Counted from the first letter of the stretch, positions 41,913 through 51,271 are shown. The stretch is 64,000 nt of DNA from Gemmataceae bacterium (GCA_009692005.1 SHZZ01000001.1:324171-388170); one strand, 5' to 3'. Notes: generated by a model from the sequence alone, not told the origin. A program made the numbers and translations.

Positions 41913-42675
41913 ATGCCACCAGGGGAATCAATTGGAACTGGAGTTCTTTTTGGATCTGATAATTGATCACCTCCTCTATGTAGCCCAGGATACGGGCAAC
42001 CTCAGCGCCATCGACAACACGGTGGTCGAAGGTCAATCGGCAAAGGGTGGCGCCATCCGAATTTACTTGGCCGTAATTCAATGACGAGGTCAACGGGGTG
42101 AGAAGTTCCAGGGTATTGGCGCCGAAACAGGATACCGAACTAACCCCAAAGGTGCCGAAATTCTTGGCTTTCGTGTAGCCGGAAACATACAAGGCGTAAT
42201 TCCAGAATAAAACCCGCAAAGGCATCGGTAGTTGCGAGGTGCGCTTGGCCCGGTGGAAGGCGCGGTGCTCTTTCAAAGGCCCGGTTTTCATTGCGGCAAA
42301 TTGCCGGGAGATCTCAACTAACGACATTTCCCCTGGATCTTTTATTAAACCAAAAAGCACTGCATCTCGTTCATCGGCCAGGCGATTGATGGCCATGCTG
42401 CCAATTGATTTTGGGTGCTCATAGAGGTGCGGATAGGGGAAAGAAGTCAATGTCTGCCTTAATACCTGAAATTTCTGGGAGGCCAGCCCCATGGCTTTAA
42501 AAAAAATGCTGCCCCACCCAATTCGGCTCGGGAACCGACTGCGAAGGGTTTCAATTCCGGGAAGGCACAGTTCCTTTTCAATGGTGCATAAGGGGATTTT
42601 TTTGGAGTGAGTAACCAAGTCAGCAATGAATTGCCTGGTCCAATGCAGAGGTATTCTTTTTCCCCGTCCATCCAT
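41911..42675 (-). CDS. 2-oxoacid dehydrogenase E2-like acyltransferase catalytic domain
   Basis: The 254-residue protein carries the CAT/E2 catalytic fold only. The active site LTFDHRVVDGAEVARIL is near the C-terminus, with the usual His and Asp. No lipoyl domain and no E1/E3-binding domain precede it: the protein starts directly with RIPLHWTRQFIADLV. Stand-alone members may transfer acyl groups from CoA rather than lipoyl-lysine. No E1 or E3 genes lie nearby, so a complete dehydrogenase complex is not encoded here. ATG 42675 is used. Confidence 0.8.
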   Translation of the reverse strand: MDGRGKRIPLHWTRQFIADLVTHSKKIPLCTIEKELCLPGIETLRSRFPSRIGWGSIFFKAMGLASQKFQVLRQTLTSFPYPHLYEHPKSIGSMAINRLADERDAVLFGLIKDPGEMSLVEISRQFAAMKTGPLKEHRAFHRAKRTSQLPMPLRVLFWNYALYVSGYTKAKNFGTFGVSSVSCFGANTLELLTPLTSSLNYGQVNSDGATLCRLTFDHRVVDGAEVARILGYIEEVINYQIQKELQFQLIPLVA

Positions 42676-42766
42676 GGCGTCGCTTTATTCCTCTCTCAAG
42701 TTTCGACAAGTTACCTTTTATCGTCCTTTCGCGGCAAGGGCAGGTTCTTGAGTAAAAGGGAACTGG

Positions 42767-44008
42767 CTAACTGCCCATTTTTTCCAGCTCCTTGGCGATT
42801 ATCTCAACTTCATTCAAGGTGTTATAATGGGCGAAACCAAGGCGAAGGACTCCCCCCTGTTCTTCTCGTCCCAGGCATTCCATGAAGGTCTTGGCGTAAA
42901 AATTTCCGGCGTAGGTGAAAATACCCTTTTGTGCCAGGCGCTCTGCCATGGCATGAGGGGGACAACTCTCCGAAACGAGCGAGAAGGTAGCGACCTGATT
43001 GGCAAGGTTTTCTGGATCAGGGTTTCCAAGTATTTTCAGGCTGGGATTCTTCCCGATTCTTTCCAGAAATACGCGGCACAATTCCGCTTCGTGCTTTCCG
43101 ATTAACTCGTAGGTTCGGCTGAGCTGGTCTCGAAGGGAGCTGAATGATTCCTCGGTTGTTTTTCCCAGGCTGGCCAGGTAGTTGATGGCAGCTACCGTGC
43201 CGGCGATTCCCTCATGATTTTGCGTGCCGGTCATCCATTTTCCGGGCAGAGTTTCTGGCGCCGGCCGGACTTTGTAACACGGGAGGCTGTTAAGGAGTTC
43301 TTCTTTGCCGTAAAGGATCCCCACATGAGGGCCAAAAAACTTGTAAGCGGAACAAGCGAGAAAATCGCAGTCCCAGTCTTGAACATCGATCAATCGATGG
43401 GGAGCGTAATGAACTGCGTCGACATAAACCAAGCTGCCGGCGTCATGAGCCCAGCGGGCAAGTTTCTTTACCGGGTTAACAATGCCGCTGGCGTTTGAAG
43501 CCGCTGAAAAAGCCACCAGCTTTGGCTTTTTCCTCAATAGGTCCTGGAAATCGCGTTCCTCCAGTTGGCAGGTTTCCAGGTTGATTTTCACCAGTGCGAA
43601 TTGGCAGCCCGCATCCCTCGCCGCAAATTGCCAGGGTGCAATGTTTGCTTCATGATCCATTTGAGTAGAAACAACCAGATCTTGTGGTGAAAGAGTTTTT
43701 GTAAATGACCTGGCAAGGTGAAAAGTCAATGTCGTCATGTTCTGACCAAAAGCGATTTCATTTTCTTTTGAGGCATTGAGAAAAGCTTGAACTGTTTTTC
43801 CAGCTTGAGAAAATAGGTCGCTTGATTCCAGGGAGGAACGGAAGGGCGCGCCCAGGTTGGCGTTGGAATGGAAGAGGTACTGGGTGATTGCATTGGCCAC
43901 TTGCAAGGGAACCTGGGTCCCCCCGGGAGCGTCGGCGTGAATTTCTTTCGCGTATTTGCCTTGCAAAGCGGGAAAATGATTGCGGATTTGATCCAAGAGT
44001 AATCCCAT
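42767..44008 (-). CDS. Cysteine desulfurase-like PLP enzyme (TIGR01976 type)
   Basis: The 413-residue product is a class V aminotransferase-fold enzyme. The PLP lysine lies in LACSAYKFFGPHVG, the Asp of the cofactor site is in VYVDAVHYAPHRL, and the SH...N region (DHEANIAPW) is conserved. It belongs to the cysteine-desulfurase-like group, which lacks the mobile-loop Cys region typical of IscS, so sulfur transfer is not certain. No iscU/suf genes are nearby. The gene is followed by 91 bp and the E2-like gene; upstream, the divergent MaoC gene starts 147 bp away. Confidence 0.85.
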   Translation of the reverse strand: MGLLLDQIRNHFPALQGKYAKEIHADAPGGTQVPLQVANAITQYLFHSNANLGAPFRSSLESSDLFSQAGKTVQAFLNASKENEIAFGQNMTTLTFHLARSFTKTLSPQDLVVSTQMDHEANIAPWQFAARDAGCQFALVKINLETCQLEERDFQDLLRKKPKLVAFSAASNASGIVNPVKKLARWAHDAGSLVYVDAVHYAPHRLIDVQDWDCDFLACSAYKFFGPHVGILYGKEELLNSLPCYKVRPAPETLPGKWMTGTQNHEGIAGTVAAINYLASLGKTTEESFSSLRDQLSRTYELIGKHEAELCRVFLERIGKNPSLKILGNPDPENLANQVATFSLVSESCPPHAMAERLAQKGIFTYAGNFYAKTFMECLGREEQGGVLRLGFAHYNTLNEVEIIAKELEKMGS

Positions 44009-44154
44009 GCCTGTACCTCTCGAAATTCGCGGGCGCGAAGATTAGCTTGGTTTTTCAGGAAGCCAAAACACCCATGTTGAAATGATTTCCTGCTTGATCC
44101 CCCTGGCCGCTTTCGTGTAGTAATCCATTTTATTGTTATTCAGGAGGCCGGGGA

Positions 44155-44640
44155 ATGGCTTATACAAACCAGCATCACTTCTTTGACGATCTGCAGATTG
44201 GCCAAAAGTGGGAATCTTCAGAGCGGGCTATAACTGGGGATGATGTTGCGAGCTTCGCTGGCTTGAGCGGGGATTTCAACCCCATGCACATGGATCACCA
44301 ATTCGCGGCGGCCACACCATTTCGCCAGCCGATTGCACATGGGTTGCTGGTACAGGCCGTGGCCAGCGGTTTGGGATTAAGTTCTCCCCTGGTGAGGACC
44401 GTTGCCGTGATTTCTTTGAAGGAATGGCATTACCGCCTGCCAGTATTTTTTGGCGATACCATCAAAGTGCGCAATCAAGTTCTGACAATTGAACCCAAGA
44501 GCCGAGGCCGGCGGGGTTTGGTCACCTGGAAAAGGGAAATTATTAACCAGGAAGGCAAGGTGGTACAGGAAGGAGTCGCTGAAACTCTGGTAGAGGGGCG
44601 AGGGGAAAAAGGGGTTCCGGCAAACGGCCCAGGGGAATAG
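44155..44640 (+). CDS. MaoC-like dehydratase
   Basis: The 161-residue single hot-dog-fold protein has the hydratase-2 motif in FAGLSGDFNPMHMDHQFAAA (the Asp and His pair D-x-x-x-x-H) and FRQPIAHGLLVQAVASG. It is an R-specific enoyl-CoA/enoyl-ACP hydratase type; the acyl substrate is unknown. ATG 44155 has AGGAGG-like sequence 13-17 bases upstream (CAGGAGGCC). gltX follows after 69 bp in the same orientation and may share transcription. Confidence 0.86.
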   Translation: MAYTNQHHFFDDLQIGQKWESSERAITGDDVASFAGLSGDFNPMHMDHQFAAATPFRQPIAHGLLVQAVASGLGLSSPLVRTVAVISLKEWHYRLPVFFGDTIKVRNQVLTIEPKSRGRRGLVTWKREIINQEGKVVQEGVAETLVEGRGEKGVPANGPGE

Positions 44641-44709
44641 GGAGTTCTCCTCGGCAACTTCAATTCCCATATATTCAATTTGTGGTTGCCTTGAAAAGAG
44701 GTTTATAAA

Positions 44710-46275
44710 ATGGGTCCGGTTCGCACACGCTTTGCTCCTTCTCCCACCGGTTACCTTCATATCGGCGGAGTAAGAACTGCGTTGTTCAATTGGCTTCTGG
44801 CCAGACAAGCGGGCGGCCAATTTATTCTCCGCATTGATGATACTGATTCGGAAAGAAACCGGGCCGAGGCTTTGCAGCCCATTTTGGACGGGTTCAGGTG
44901 GCTGGGAATTGATTGGGATGAAGGGCCTGAAGTGAATGGCCCCTGCGCTCCCTACTTTCAGTCGCAGCGGAATGAACGCTATGTTCAAGCGGCAATGATC
45001 CTTTTGGAAAAAGGCCATGCGTATCCCTGCTACCGCTTGCCCGCGGAACTGCAAAAGGAGCGGGAAGCTGCGGAAAAGGCCAAGAAACCGTATGTCCATC
45101 GCGGGGAGCATCGCCAAACCAGTCCGGAAGAATGCCTTCGCTTGTACCGGGAAAAGAAGGCCGCGCTCCGTTTGAAAGTCCCTGATGAAGGGGTTATCAG
45201 CATTTCCGACCGCATTCGCGGGGTGGTGGAGTGGCAGGCATCCCTGATTGGCGACCCGATTATTCTGCGACCTGATGGCCGCGCACTCTACAATTTCGCC
45301 ACCGTCATTGACGATAGCGAAATGAAGATTACCCATGTGGTGCGGGCGGCGGAGCATTTATCCAACACCCCGGTGCAGGCGCTTGTGTACAGGGCGTTGG
45401 GTGCGGAAATGCCGGAATTCGCTCATGTCCCGGTGGTGAATGAGCCCAATTCCAAGAAGAAATTAAGCAAGCGCGACATGAAGAAATTCCTCACGCCGGA
45501 AGTAAGAGCAAAGTTAATGGCCGTGGGTTGGACGGCGGAAGCGATCGAGATTCGGGACGACTTAAACCCGGCCACGGTGGCGTTTTACAAGGAATTGGGT
45601 TACCTCCCTTCCGGTTTGGTGAATTACCTGGGGCGCTTGGGGTGGTCGCTCGATGACAAAACGGAAATCATTCCTTTGGCCGACATGATCCACAATTTTA
45701 GCTTGGAGCGGGTGAATAATTCGTCTGCCAGTTTCGACCCCGACAAATTGTTTTGGGTTGCGGGCGAGTACATGAAGAATTTGCCCCTATCGGAAAAAGT
45801 GGAAAAGGTGATTCCCTTTTTGCAGCGGGCAGGGTTGCTTAACGCTCAACCCTCTGAGGCTGAAAGGAAAAAAGTTCAAACAATCGTCGCTGCATGCGGC
45901 GACAGGTTGAAATTGTTCAGTGATGTGCTTTCCTATGGCACACCCTTTTTCCTGAAAGATCCCCTGTATGAAACAAAGGCGCTCAGTAAAAGGGTGGCCA
46001 AGGAAGGGGTGCCTGACTTGCTGAGGGAATTCTCCGCCAAGCTGAGGCAGTTGCCGGATTATTCCGTCCCCACTCTGGAGCAGGCCCTGCGCGATTTTTG
46101 CCAGGAAAAGCAAATCAACACTGGCTTGGTCATTCACGCGTTGCGCGTAGCCACCACGGGGATTGAGGTGGGGCCAGGCGTTTTCGATTGCTTGCACATT
46201 CTGGGTCGGGAGGAATCGATTCGGCGAATCGATTTGGCCTTGGAATTGGCAACCCCCCCTGCCCCGGGCCAGTAA
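44710..46275 (+). CDS. gltX: Glutamate-tRNA ligase
   Basis: The 521-residue class I synthetase charges tRNA-Glu. The HIGH-type motif is HIGG at residues 17-20 (SPTGYLHIGGVRTALFNWLL), and the KMSKS-type motif is KLSKR at 251-255. A catalytic-domain RFAPSPTG start and an all-alpha anticodon-binding C-terminus are present. Whether it is discriminating cannot be judged from the sequence alone. ATG 44710 follows AGAGG at suitable spacing. A PfkB kinase gene follows after 20 bp. Confidence 0.96.
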   Translation: MGPVRTRFAPSPTGYLHIGGVRTALFNWLLARQAGGQFILRIDDTDSERNRAEALQPILDGFRWLGIDWDEGPEVNGPCAPYFQSQRNERYVQAAMILLEKGHAYPCYRLPAELQKEREAAEKAKKPYVHRGEHRQTSPEECLRLYREKKAALRLKVPDEGVISISDRIRGVVEWQASLIGDPIILRPDGRALYNFATVIDDSEMKITHVVRAAEHLSNTPVQALVYRALGAEMPEFAHVPVVNEPNSKKKLSKRDMKKFLTPEVRAKLMAVGWTAEAIEIRDDLNPATVAFYKELGYLPSGLVNYLGRLGWSLDDKTEIIPLADMIHNFSLERVNNSSASFDPDKLFWVAGEYMKNLPLSEKVEKVIPFLQRAGLLNAQPSEAERKKVQTIVAACGDRLKLFSDVLSYGTPFFLKDPLYETKALSKRVAKEGVPDLLREFSAKLRQLPDYSVPTLEQALRDFCQEKQINTGLVIHALRVATTGIEVGPGVFDCLHILGREESIRRIDLALELATPPAPGQ

Positions 46276-46295
46276 CTTTTTTTCAGGAGGCAGTT

Positions 46296-47195
46296 ATGTC
46301 ATTATTGGTCGTTGGGTCCTTGGCTTTCGATTCCATTGAAACCCCGAATGGGAAGGTGGATGACGCCTTGGGTGGGTCGGCGTCCTTTTTTTCCGTCGTC
46401 GCCAGTTTTTTTACCAAGCCCAGGCTGGTCGGCGTGGTTGGCCAGGACTTCCCACCGGAACATATTCAAATGTTTCGCGCCAAAGGGATCGACACTTCCG
46501 GTCTTGTCACCAAGGAAGGTAAAACCTTCCGTTGGAAGGGCCGTTATCATCAGGACATGAACTCCAGGGATACTCTGGATGTGCAATTGAATGTGTTTGG
46601 CACTTTCGACCCCGTTTTACCCAAGCATTTTCGCGATAGCCGTCATGTGTTTCTCGCAAACAGTAGTCCGGCCATTCAGGCCAAAGTTCTCGATCAGGTG
46701 GAAAAACCTGAAATAGTCATGGCGGACACCATGGACCTGTGGATCAACACGGAAAAGAAAGGGCTGCTGGAGTTGCTGCCCCGGCTGGATGGATTTTTGT
46801 TGAATGACAGCGAAGCCCTTTTGTTGACCGGGGAAACCAACTTGGTACGCGCCGGCCATGCTGTACGGAAACTGGGCCCCAAGTTTGTCATTTTGAAAAA
46901 AGGCGAGCATGGCGCAATGCTCTTCAGTGAGGCCGGGGTTTTTGTGGTTCCTGCCTATCCCACACCGCATATCGTGGACCCAACCGGAGCGGGGGATAGT
47001 TTCGCTGGTGGGGTTCTTGGTTCCCTTGCCGCAGATTCAGCTTCCTCGGCCGCGGATTTAAAACGGGCGATGGCCTACGGCACGGTGGTAGCCAGTTTTA
47101 CCGTTGAAGGATTTGGCTTGGACCGCCTGGGCGAAATCACACGAAAGGATTTGGATGCCAGGTACCAGGAATACCGGAAAATGCTGACCTTTTAG
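46296..47195 (+). CDS. PfkB/ribokinase-family sugar or nucleoside kinase
   Basis: The 299-residue PfkB-family kinase opens MSLLVVGSLAFDSIETPNGK, with the GGS-x-x-x motif in DALGGSASFFSVVASFF. The catalytic signature DPTGAGDSFAGG follows. The substrate (ribose, adenosine, fructose-6-P or other) is not evident. ATG 46296 is set by a perfect AGGAGG five bases upstream; the longer frame lies inside gltX. It follows gltX closely, and thpR starts eight bases after its stop, so the three are probably an operon. Confidence 0.92.
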   Translation: MSLLVVGSLAFDSIETPNGKVDDALGGSASFFSVVASFFTKPRLVGVVGQDFPPEHIQMFRAKGIDTSGLVTKEGKTFRWKGRYHQDMNSRDTLDVQLNVFGTFDPVLPKHFRDSRHVFLANSSPAIQAKVLDQVEKPEIVMADTMDLWINTEKKGLLELLPRLDGFLLNDSEALLLTGETNLVRAGHAVRKLGPKFVILKKGEHGAMLFSEAGVFVVPAYPTPHIVDPTGAGDSFAGGVLGSLAADSASSAADLKRAMAYGTVVASFTVEGFGLDRLGEITRKDLDARYQEYRKMLTF

Positions 47196-47202
47196 GGCGG
47201 TC

Positions 47203-47778
47203 ATGGCCAAGCAAACGCGTGCTTTCATTGCTTTACCCATTCCTCAGGCTGGAATTCGCCAGTGCCAGGGATTGCAAAAAGGCCTACAAGATCAAGTCCG
47301 GGGCGTTCACTGGGGCAAGCCTGATCAATTTCACATCACTCTCCATTTTCTTGGAGTTCTCAACTCGCAGCAAGTTTGGCAGGTATGTTCAGGGATTAAA
47401 TCGGTGGTGGAGAGCATTCACCCCTTTGCATTTAGTTTGCAAGGGGTGGGTTGCTTTCCCAATGCCAGACGCCCGCGGGTTATATGGGTCGGCGTGGATT
47501 CTCAGTGGCTTGAACCCATGGTGAATTTGTGGCAGTCCTTGCGAAGGGTTCTGGCACCCTTGGGTTTTTACCGAGAGGAAAACCGGGCCTTTACGCCGCA
47601 TTTAACCCTGGGGCGTTTTCCACGCGAGGGCGGGGATTTGAGCAGTGTCTGTTCCCAGAAAAGCATTCAGGATTGGAAATCTGAAGAGTTGCTTGTGGAT
47701 AAGGTTCAAGTTTTTTCCAGTGAACCCGGCCCGGATGGCCCGGCATACAATTCCCTGGCAACTTTTCGTCTAACTTAA
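47203..47778 (+). CDS. thpR: RNA 2',3'-cyclic phosphodiesterase
   Basis: The 191-residue member of the LigT/2H phosphoesterase family has the two signature histidine motifs, H-I-T-L (QFHITLHFLG) and H-L-T-L (FTPHLTLGRF), which form the active site. It opens 2',3'-cyclic phosphates of RNA (and can join tRNA halves in vitro). Length and layout are normal. It lies seven bp after the PfkB gene and ends eight bp before a convergent YciI-like gene. Confidence 0.92.
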   Translation: MAKQTRAFIALPIPQAGIRQCQGLQKGLQDQVRGVHWGKPDQFHITLHFLGVLNSQQVWQVCSGIKSVVESIHPFAFSLQGVGCFPNARRPRVIWVGVDSQWLEPMVNLWQSLRRVLAPLGFYREENRAFTPHLTLGRFPREGGDLSSVCSQKSIQDWKSEELLVDKVQVFSSEPGPDGPAYNSLATFRLT

Positions 47779-47786
47779 CCAATGAG

Positions 47787-48071
47787 TCAGGAAAAGCGCT
47801 CCGGGGAAAAAAATACACATTTCCAAGGATGCAGGTCCCACTTCACAAAGATCCCGTTTTGGAAAAAAGGGTCGCCTTTGATTAGGCCTTCCGCGCCTTC
47901 GCGGGTCTCGGTTTCATAAACGATCAAGGCGCCATAACCATCGGTGAATGGTCCTGAGGCGGCAAGCTTTCCCGTGGAGAGGAGGTTTTCCAAGTAGGCC
48001 CGGTGCGCCGGGCGAACCGAGTTGATTTTCTCCACATCCTGAATGTACTCAATTCTAGCTGCATATTTCAT
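47787..48071 (-). CDS. YciI family protein
   Basis: A 94-residue ferredoxin-like YciI protein: MKYAARIEYIQDVEKINSVR, the conserved RPAHRAYLENLLSTGKLAASGPF segment (His and Asp/Glu pair around 'P-x-H') and KGDPFFQNGIF. YciI proteins are dimeric, often with an ill-defined hydrolytic or dehydrogenase-like role. ATG 48071 is preferred; an upstream ATG at 48098 would overlap the neighbouring gene by 44 bp instead of 17. It is coupled to the DUF6580 gene. Confidence 0.82.
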   Translation of the reverse strand: MKYAARIEYIQDVEKINSVRPAHRAYLENLLSTGKLAASGPFTDGYGALIVYETETREGAEGLIKGDPFFQNGIFVKWDLHPWKCVFFSPERFS

Positions 48072-48663
48072 TAGTTTGAGGCTTCCTTGAAAATTCAATT
48101 GCTCGGGTTAAAGCGTGATGCACAGCGAAAAATCCCAGGCACCAGCCGAGGTCAAATAGGAAACTGGCCCCGTATCCGCAAAATTCTAATCCGGCCAGGT
48201 AGCAGGCCATCAATCCGGGAAATGACTTGGGATAAAACACTTCGCTGGAAGCGGCCCATACTGCGAAATTCGTAATCAAAAAGAACTGCACGCTCCCCGC
48301 AAGTGAACCTATGGGCAGTTTCCAAAGGCGGAAATTTTTATGGACTTGGCGCCCTATCGCCACATTGAGCAGCAAGCTGGCATAAATAACCGGGGTCATC
48401 CAGGAAAAGGCGCTAAAGCCGATTTGCGCCAGGGGCCGGGCAATGATCAAGTCGGTGAGCAACATCAGGCCCATGGGCAGCAGCCAGGCGCTCCATCCGG
48501 TGACCTTGCTACCAGAATAAAGGTGCATGGCGCCCATGGGAGAGGAGTTTGGGAAATGGGGCGCCAGCCGGAGCAAAGCCCCCATCACGGTCAAGGGAAT
48601 GGCAATAGCCATTTGTGCCAAAGTCGGTTTTTTGCAGGGGTTTTGTTCCAAAGTCTTTTCCAC
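48055..48663 (-). CDS. DUF6580 putative membrane transport protein
   Basis: The 202-residue protein has about five membrane segments (APHFPNSSPMGAMHLYSG, LLPMGLMLLTDLIIARPL, FSWMTPVIYASLLLNVAIG, VQFFLITNFAVWAASSEVF and a C-terminal helix). It matches the DUF6580 family, which resembles ECF-transporter S-components, small integral membrane proteins that bind vitamins or metals. The transported compound is unknown. It starts 79 bp downstream of the Hsp70 gene's stop on the same strand and overlaps the YciI gene by 17 bp. Confidence 0.8.
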   Translation of the reverse strand: MEKTLEQNPCKKPTLAQMAIAIPLTVMGALLRLAPHFPNSSPMGAMHLYSGSKVTGWSAWLLPMGLMLLTDLIIARPLAQIGFSAFSWMTPVIYASLLLNVAIGRQVHKNFRLWKLPIGSLAGSVQFFLITNFAVWAASSEVFYPKSFPGLMACYLAGLEFCGYGASFLFDLGWCLGFFAVHHALTRAIEFSRKPQTNEICS

Positions 48664-48741
48664 ATTACACCTCGATCCAAGGAGTTTTGGAGATTATACA
48701 AATCCAGGGAAAGCACAACAACCAAAGGTTGAAAGGAACCC

Positions 48742-50583
48742 TTACCCAGGTACGGGTTTCTTTTTAGCTTCACGGATGGTGAATTCTAATTTCCATTTTT
48801 GCTTGGCAGTTTTGCCATGACACCACAATTCCAGGACCCCGACATCATTGATTTTGGTATGCAGGAACACCGGAACCAGGCCGCTGGATTTCCCTTGGCT
48901 TTCCAAGTTTAGTTCCAAGGGAGTAATTTCATGAAGATCATCTCCCAGTTCATCCAGGATGGCGCCCAGGGTATCGTTTTTCCGGGAGTTGGAAGAGAAG
49001 AAACGAAATCGCGCCGTGGCGTTTACCAGCAAGCCAAACTCTTGGCATGGGACATCGGCTTCGGTCCCCTCTTCCATGCCAAAGGGGACCACGCACAGAG
49101 GTTTGATGGGCCTTGGGAAGCCCGGGATTGCGGGACCTGTCGATTCAATACCCACATAATAAGTCCGCGGCGCACCTCCGCGAATGCGGACTCCCTTGCC
49201 TCGGCGGACATTGGCAAACTCCGCCGCTCCGCGGGCCACCGCGAGATCCAAGTCCAGGTTTTCCAACACCTGAATTTCTCTCCCCTGCCAGCCCGCTAAT
49301 GCTTCAAGGATCCGCTTTTGTAATAGTGTGGATTTGAAGACACCCCCGTTGAAAAGGACGGAAGTTACCCGGAGTTTTTTCTTTTCCTTTTTATCCCCCA
49401 CTTTTTCTTGAAAGGACTCCTCTTGCTGATTCAGAAAATTGGCCAGGTGGCGGGTGATTCCAGGGTCGGCGGCAAAGGGCAGCCCAATCTCCTGGAAACC
49501 AGCGCCGGTTTGCTCCTGCGGAGCCGTATCTTTGTTGCATGGCGGAAAGAAACCGTTGACCAGGACAGCCTCCACGGCGACGCGGTCGAGGGTTGTCTTA
49601 ATTGTGCTTGAAATTACCTTGGCCCCCCTGCCCAGAATGGTGACCGGGGCGCCTGGTAAATCGGGTTGCGAAAGTAGGGTTTCCTTGGCCGTCCGGCAGG
49701 CGTGAACCAGTTGAAACATCTGGACCAAGTCGAGGCGAGTTCCCGCTGCACCTAATTTTTTGCTGACTTCGTGGGCCAGGGCCAAGTCCATGTTGTCGCC
49801 TCCAAGCAGAATGTGCTGACCCACGGCGAGGCGATTCAAAACCAGAGACCCTTTTTCCCCTTCCACACCGATCAAGGAAAAATCCGTCGTACCGCCCCCC
49901 ACATCAATCACCAGAATGACATCTCCCTCGTGGACGATTTCTCGCCAGTCTTCCGAATGACGCCCGAGCCAGGAATAAAAAGCTGCCTGTGGTTCTTCCA
50001 ACAGGTGAAGGTTGCTCAATCCCGCTTCCTTGGCGGCGAGCAAGGTGAGTTCACGGGCTTCAGTGTCGAACGATGCGGGCAAGGTCAGGATTATCTCCTG
50101 GTTTTCCAGCCGGGTTTCCTCTTTCCCTTTTCCCCAATGATGATTCCAGGCGTCGGCCAGATGTTTTAGAAGCAAGGCACCGGCTTCGACTGGCGAAATC
50201 TTTTTGACATCGTCCTTGGATTTCCAGGGGAGGAGGGAATCGTGGCGATTCACTCCGGAATTGCATAACCACGATTTGGCTGAACTCACAAGTCGGCTGG
50301 GGACGGTGCTGCCATGGGTTTTGGCGAATTCCCCGGGGGAAAATTGTTTTTCAGCGCCCCAAGGGAGTTTGAGGGCTCCTTGGGGTAGTTCCCCCTTCCC
50401 CGGCAAGTAAATGAAAGAAGGCAGGAGTTTCCTTTTTTCGCAAACACCTGGTTGGACAATTTGCTCGATTTCAAAATCCTTGGCGATGGCGCCGGGGGAG
50501 CTAGATTCCTGGCTGTCGAAATAGGCCAAGCCGCAGTTGGTTGTGCCCAGGTCGATACCTACCATAAAACGGGATTTTTCCAT
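48742..50583 (-). CDS. Hsp70 family protein (DnaK-like, truncated substrate domain)
   Basis: The 613-residue ASKHA ATPase has phosphate-1 GIDLGTTNCGLAYF, phosphate-2 VIDVGGGTTDFSLIGVEGE and an adenosine-type loop (SVLFNGGVFKS). The C-terminal part is not a canonical DnaK substrate domain: it has beta strands (YYVGIESTGPAIPGFPRPIK) and ends with a RKNDTLGAILDELGDDLHEI stretch. A DUF2760 protein precedes it, 18 bp away, an arrangement recurring with such Hsp70s. It is an HscC/YegD-like or specialised Hsp70, not the housekeeping DnaK. Client and partner are unknown. Confidence 0.9.
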   Translation of the reverse strand: MEKSRFMVGIDLGTTNCGLAYFDSQESSSPGAIAKDFEIEQIVQPGVCEKRKLLPSFIYLPGKGELPQGALKLPWGAEKQFSPGEFAKTHGSTVPSRLVSSAKSWLCNSGVNRHDSLLPWKSKDDVKKISPVEAGALLLKHLADAWNHHWGKGKEETRLENQEIILTLPASFDTEARELTLLAAKEAGLSNLHLLEEPQAAFYSWLGRHSEDWREIVHEGDVILVIDVGGGTTDFSLIGVEGEKGSLVLNRLAVGQHILLGGDNMDLALAHEVSKKLGAAGTRLDLVQMFQLVHACRTAKETLLSQPDLPGAPVTILGRGAKVISSTIKTTLDRVAVEAVLVNGFFPPCNKDTAPQEQTGAGFQEIGLPFAADPGITRHLANFLNQQEESFQEKVGDKKEKKKLRVTSVLFNGGVFKSTLLQKRILEALAGWQGREIQVLENLDLDLAVARGAAEFANVRRGKGVRIRGGAPRTYYVGIESTGPAIPGFPRPIKPLCVVPFGMEEGTEADVPCQEFGLLVNATARFRFFSSNSRKNDTLGAILDELGDDLHEITPLELNLESQGKSSGLVPVFLHTKINDVGVLELWCHGKTAKQKWKLEFTIREAKKKPVPG

Positions 50584-50601
50584 GAGTGATTCCTGGAAAG
50601 G

Positions 50602-51174
50602 TTATTTTTGGGGAATCTCGATTTGCGCCTGGGCCAGTAAGGGTGCCTTATTAAACCAATCGGGGATGGCTGGAATGGTATCCGCTTTCACTTTCCACCC
50701 ATGATGGCAAAGGATGCCTTGAAAGGGAGGACTTCCCTCGAAATGGCCGGTTAAAACTACTTCCGAGGGGTTGAACCCGGTTTCTACTGTGATGGGATCT
50801 CCCTGCTCTTGCGAAAAGATTGGGGTGATTTGCATTTTTTCCCGAATGAAGGACTTGGCTTTCTGGTGAATTTCACGAACACCCGCGCCGACCAATTCAT
50901 CTGGAGCGCCGCTAATGTCTTCGAGAAGAAAATCCATCAGCCGCGCTTCCCTTTGCAAGAGAAAAAGGGGCCAGAGAAAGCTGGCATGGTGATCCTGCTT
51001 GACAGGCGTGGGAGCGGTTTCGCAGGTAGCGGTTTTTCCCGTCACTGTTGAAAAGAACAGGCCAATTGCTTTGCCAACCAAGGGCAGGTTGCCTTTGGAT
51101 AGGATGAGCAGGAGGACCATTTTGAACAAGGCGAGCGCGCTCACGATATAAAGGGCCATTAGCCAAGGTTCCAA
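50602..51174 (-). CDS. DUF2760 protein, partner of the Hsp70
   Basis: The 190-residue protein has an N-terminal membrane helix (LMALYIVSALALFKMVLLLIL) and a linker. A soluble domain follows: LLQREARLMDFLLEDISGAPDELVGAGVREIH, then PIFSQEQGDPITV and VVLTGHFEGSPPFQGILCHHGW. This is the DUF2760 family, which is usually encoded next to DnaK-like proteins; its function is unknown. A membrane-anchored co-chaperone or client adaptor is a reasonable guess. The gene is divergent from the SDR gene with a 97-bp gap. Confidence 0.85.
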   Translation of the reverse strand: MEPWLMALYIVSALALFKMVLLLILSKGNLPLVGKAIGLFFSTVTGKTATCETAPTPVKQDHHASFLWPLFLLQREARLMDFLLEDISGAPDELVGAGVREIHQKAKSFIREKMQITPIFSQEQGDPITVETGFNPSEVVLTGHFEGSPPFQGILCHHGWKVKADTIPAIPDWFNKAPLLAQAQIEIPQK

Positions 51175-51271
51175 GTGAAACTCCTTTCATTCGACCGGGC
51201 TGAAGTGCGAGAAAAATTGCTTTTCCCCTCAAAGTATTTAACTTATGAGCCAGGATGCAAGGGAGGAAATC

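Noticed and set aside
46188-46295. Longer start for the PfkB kinase inside gltX
   Set aside because: ATG 46296 has a perfect AGGAGG and begins the conserved first strand.
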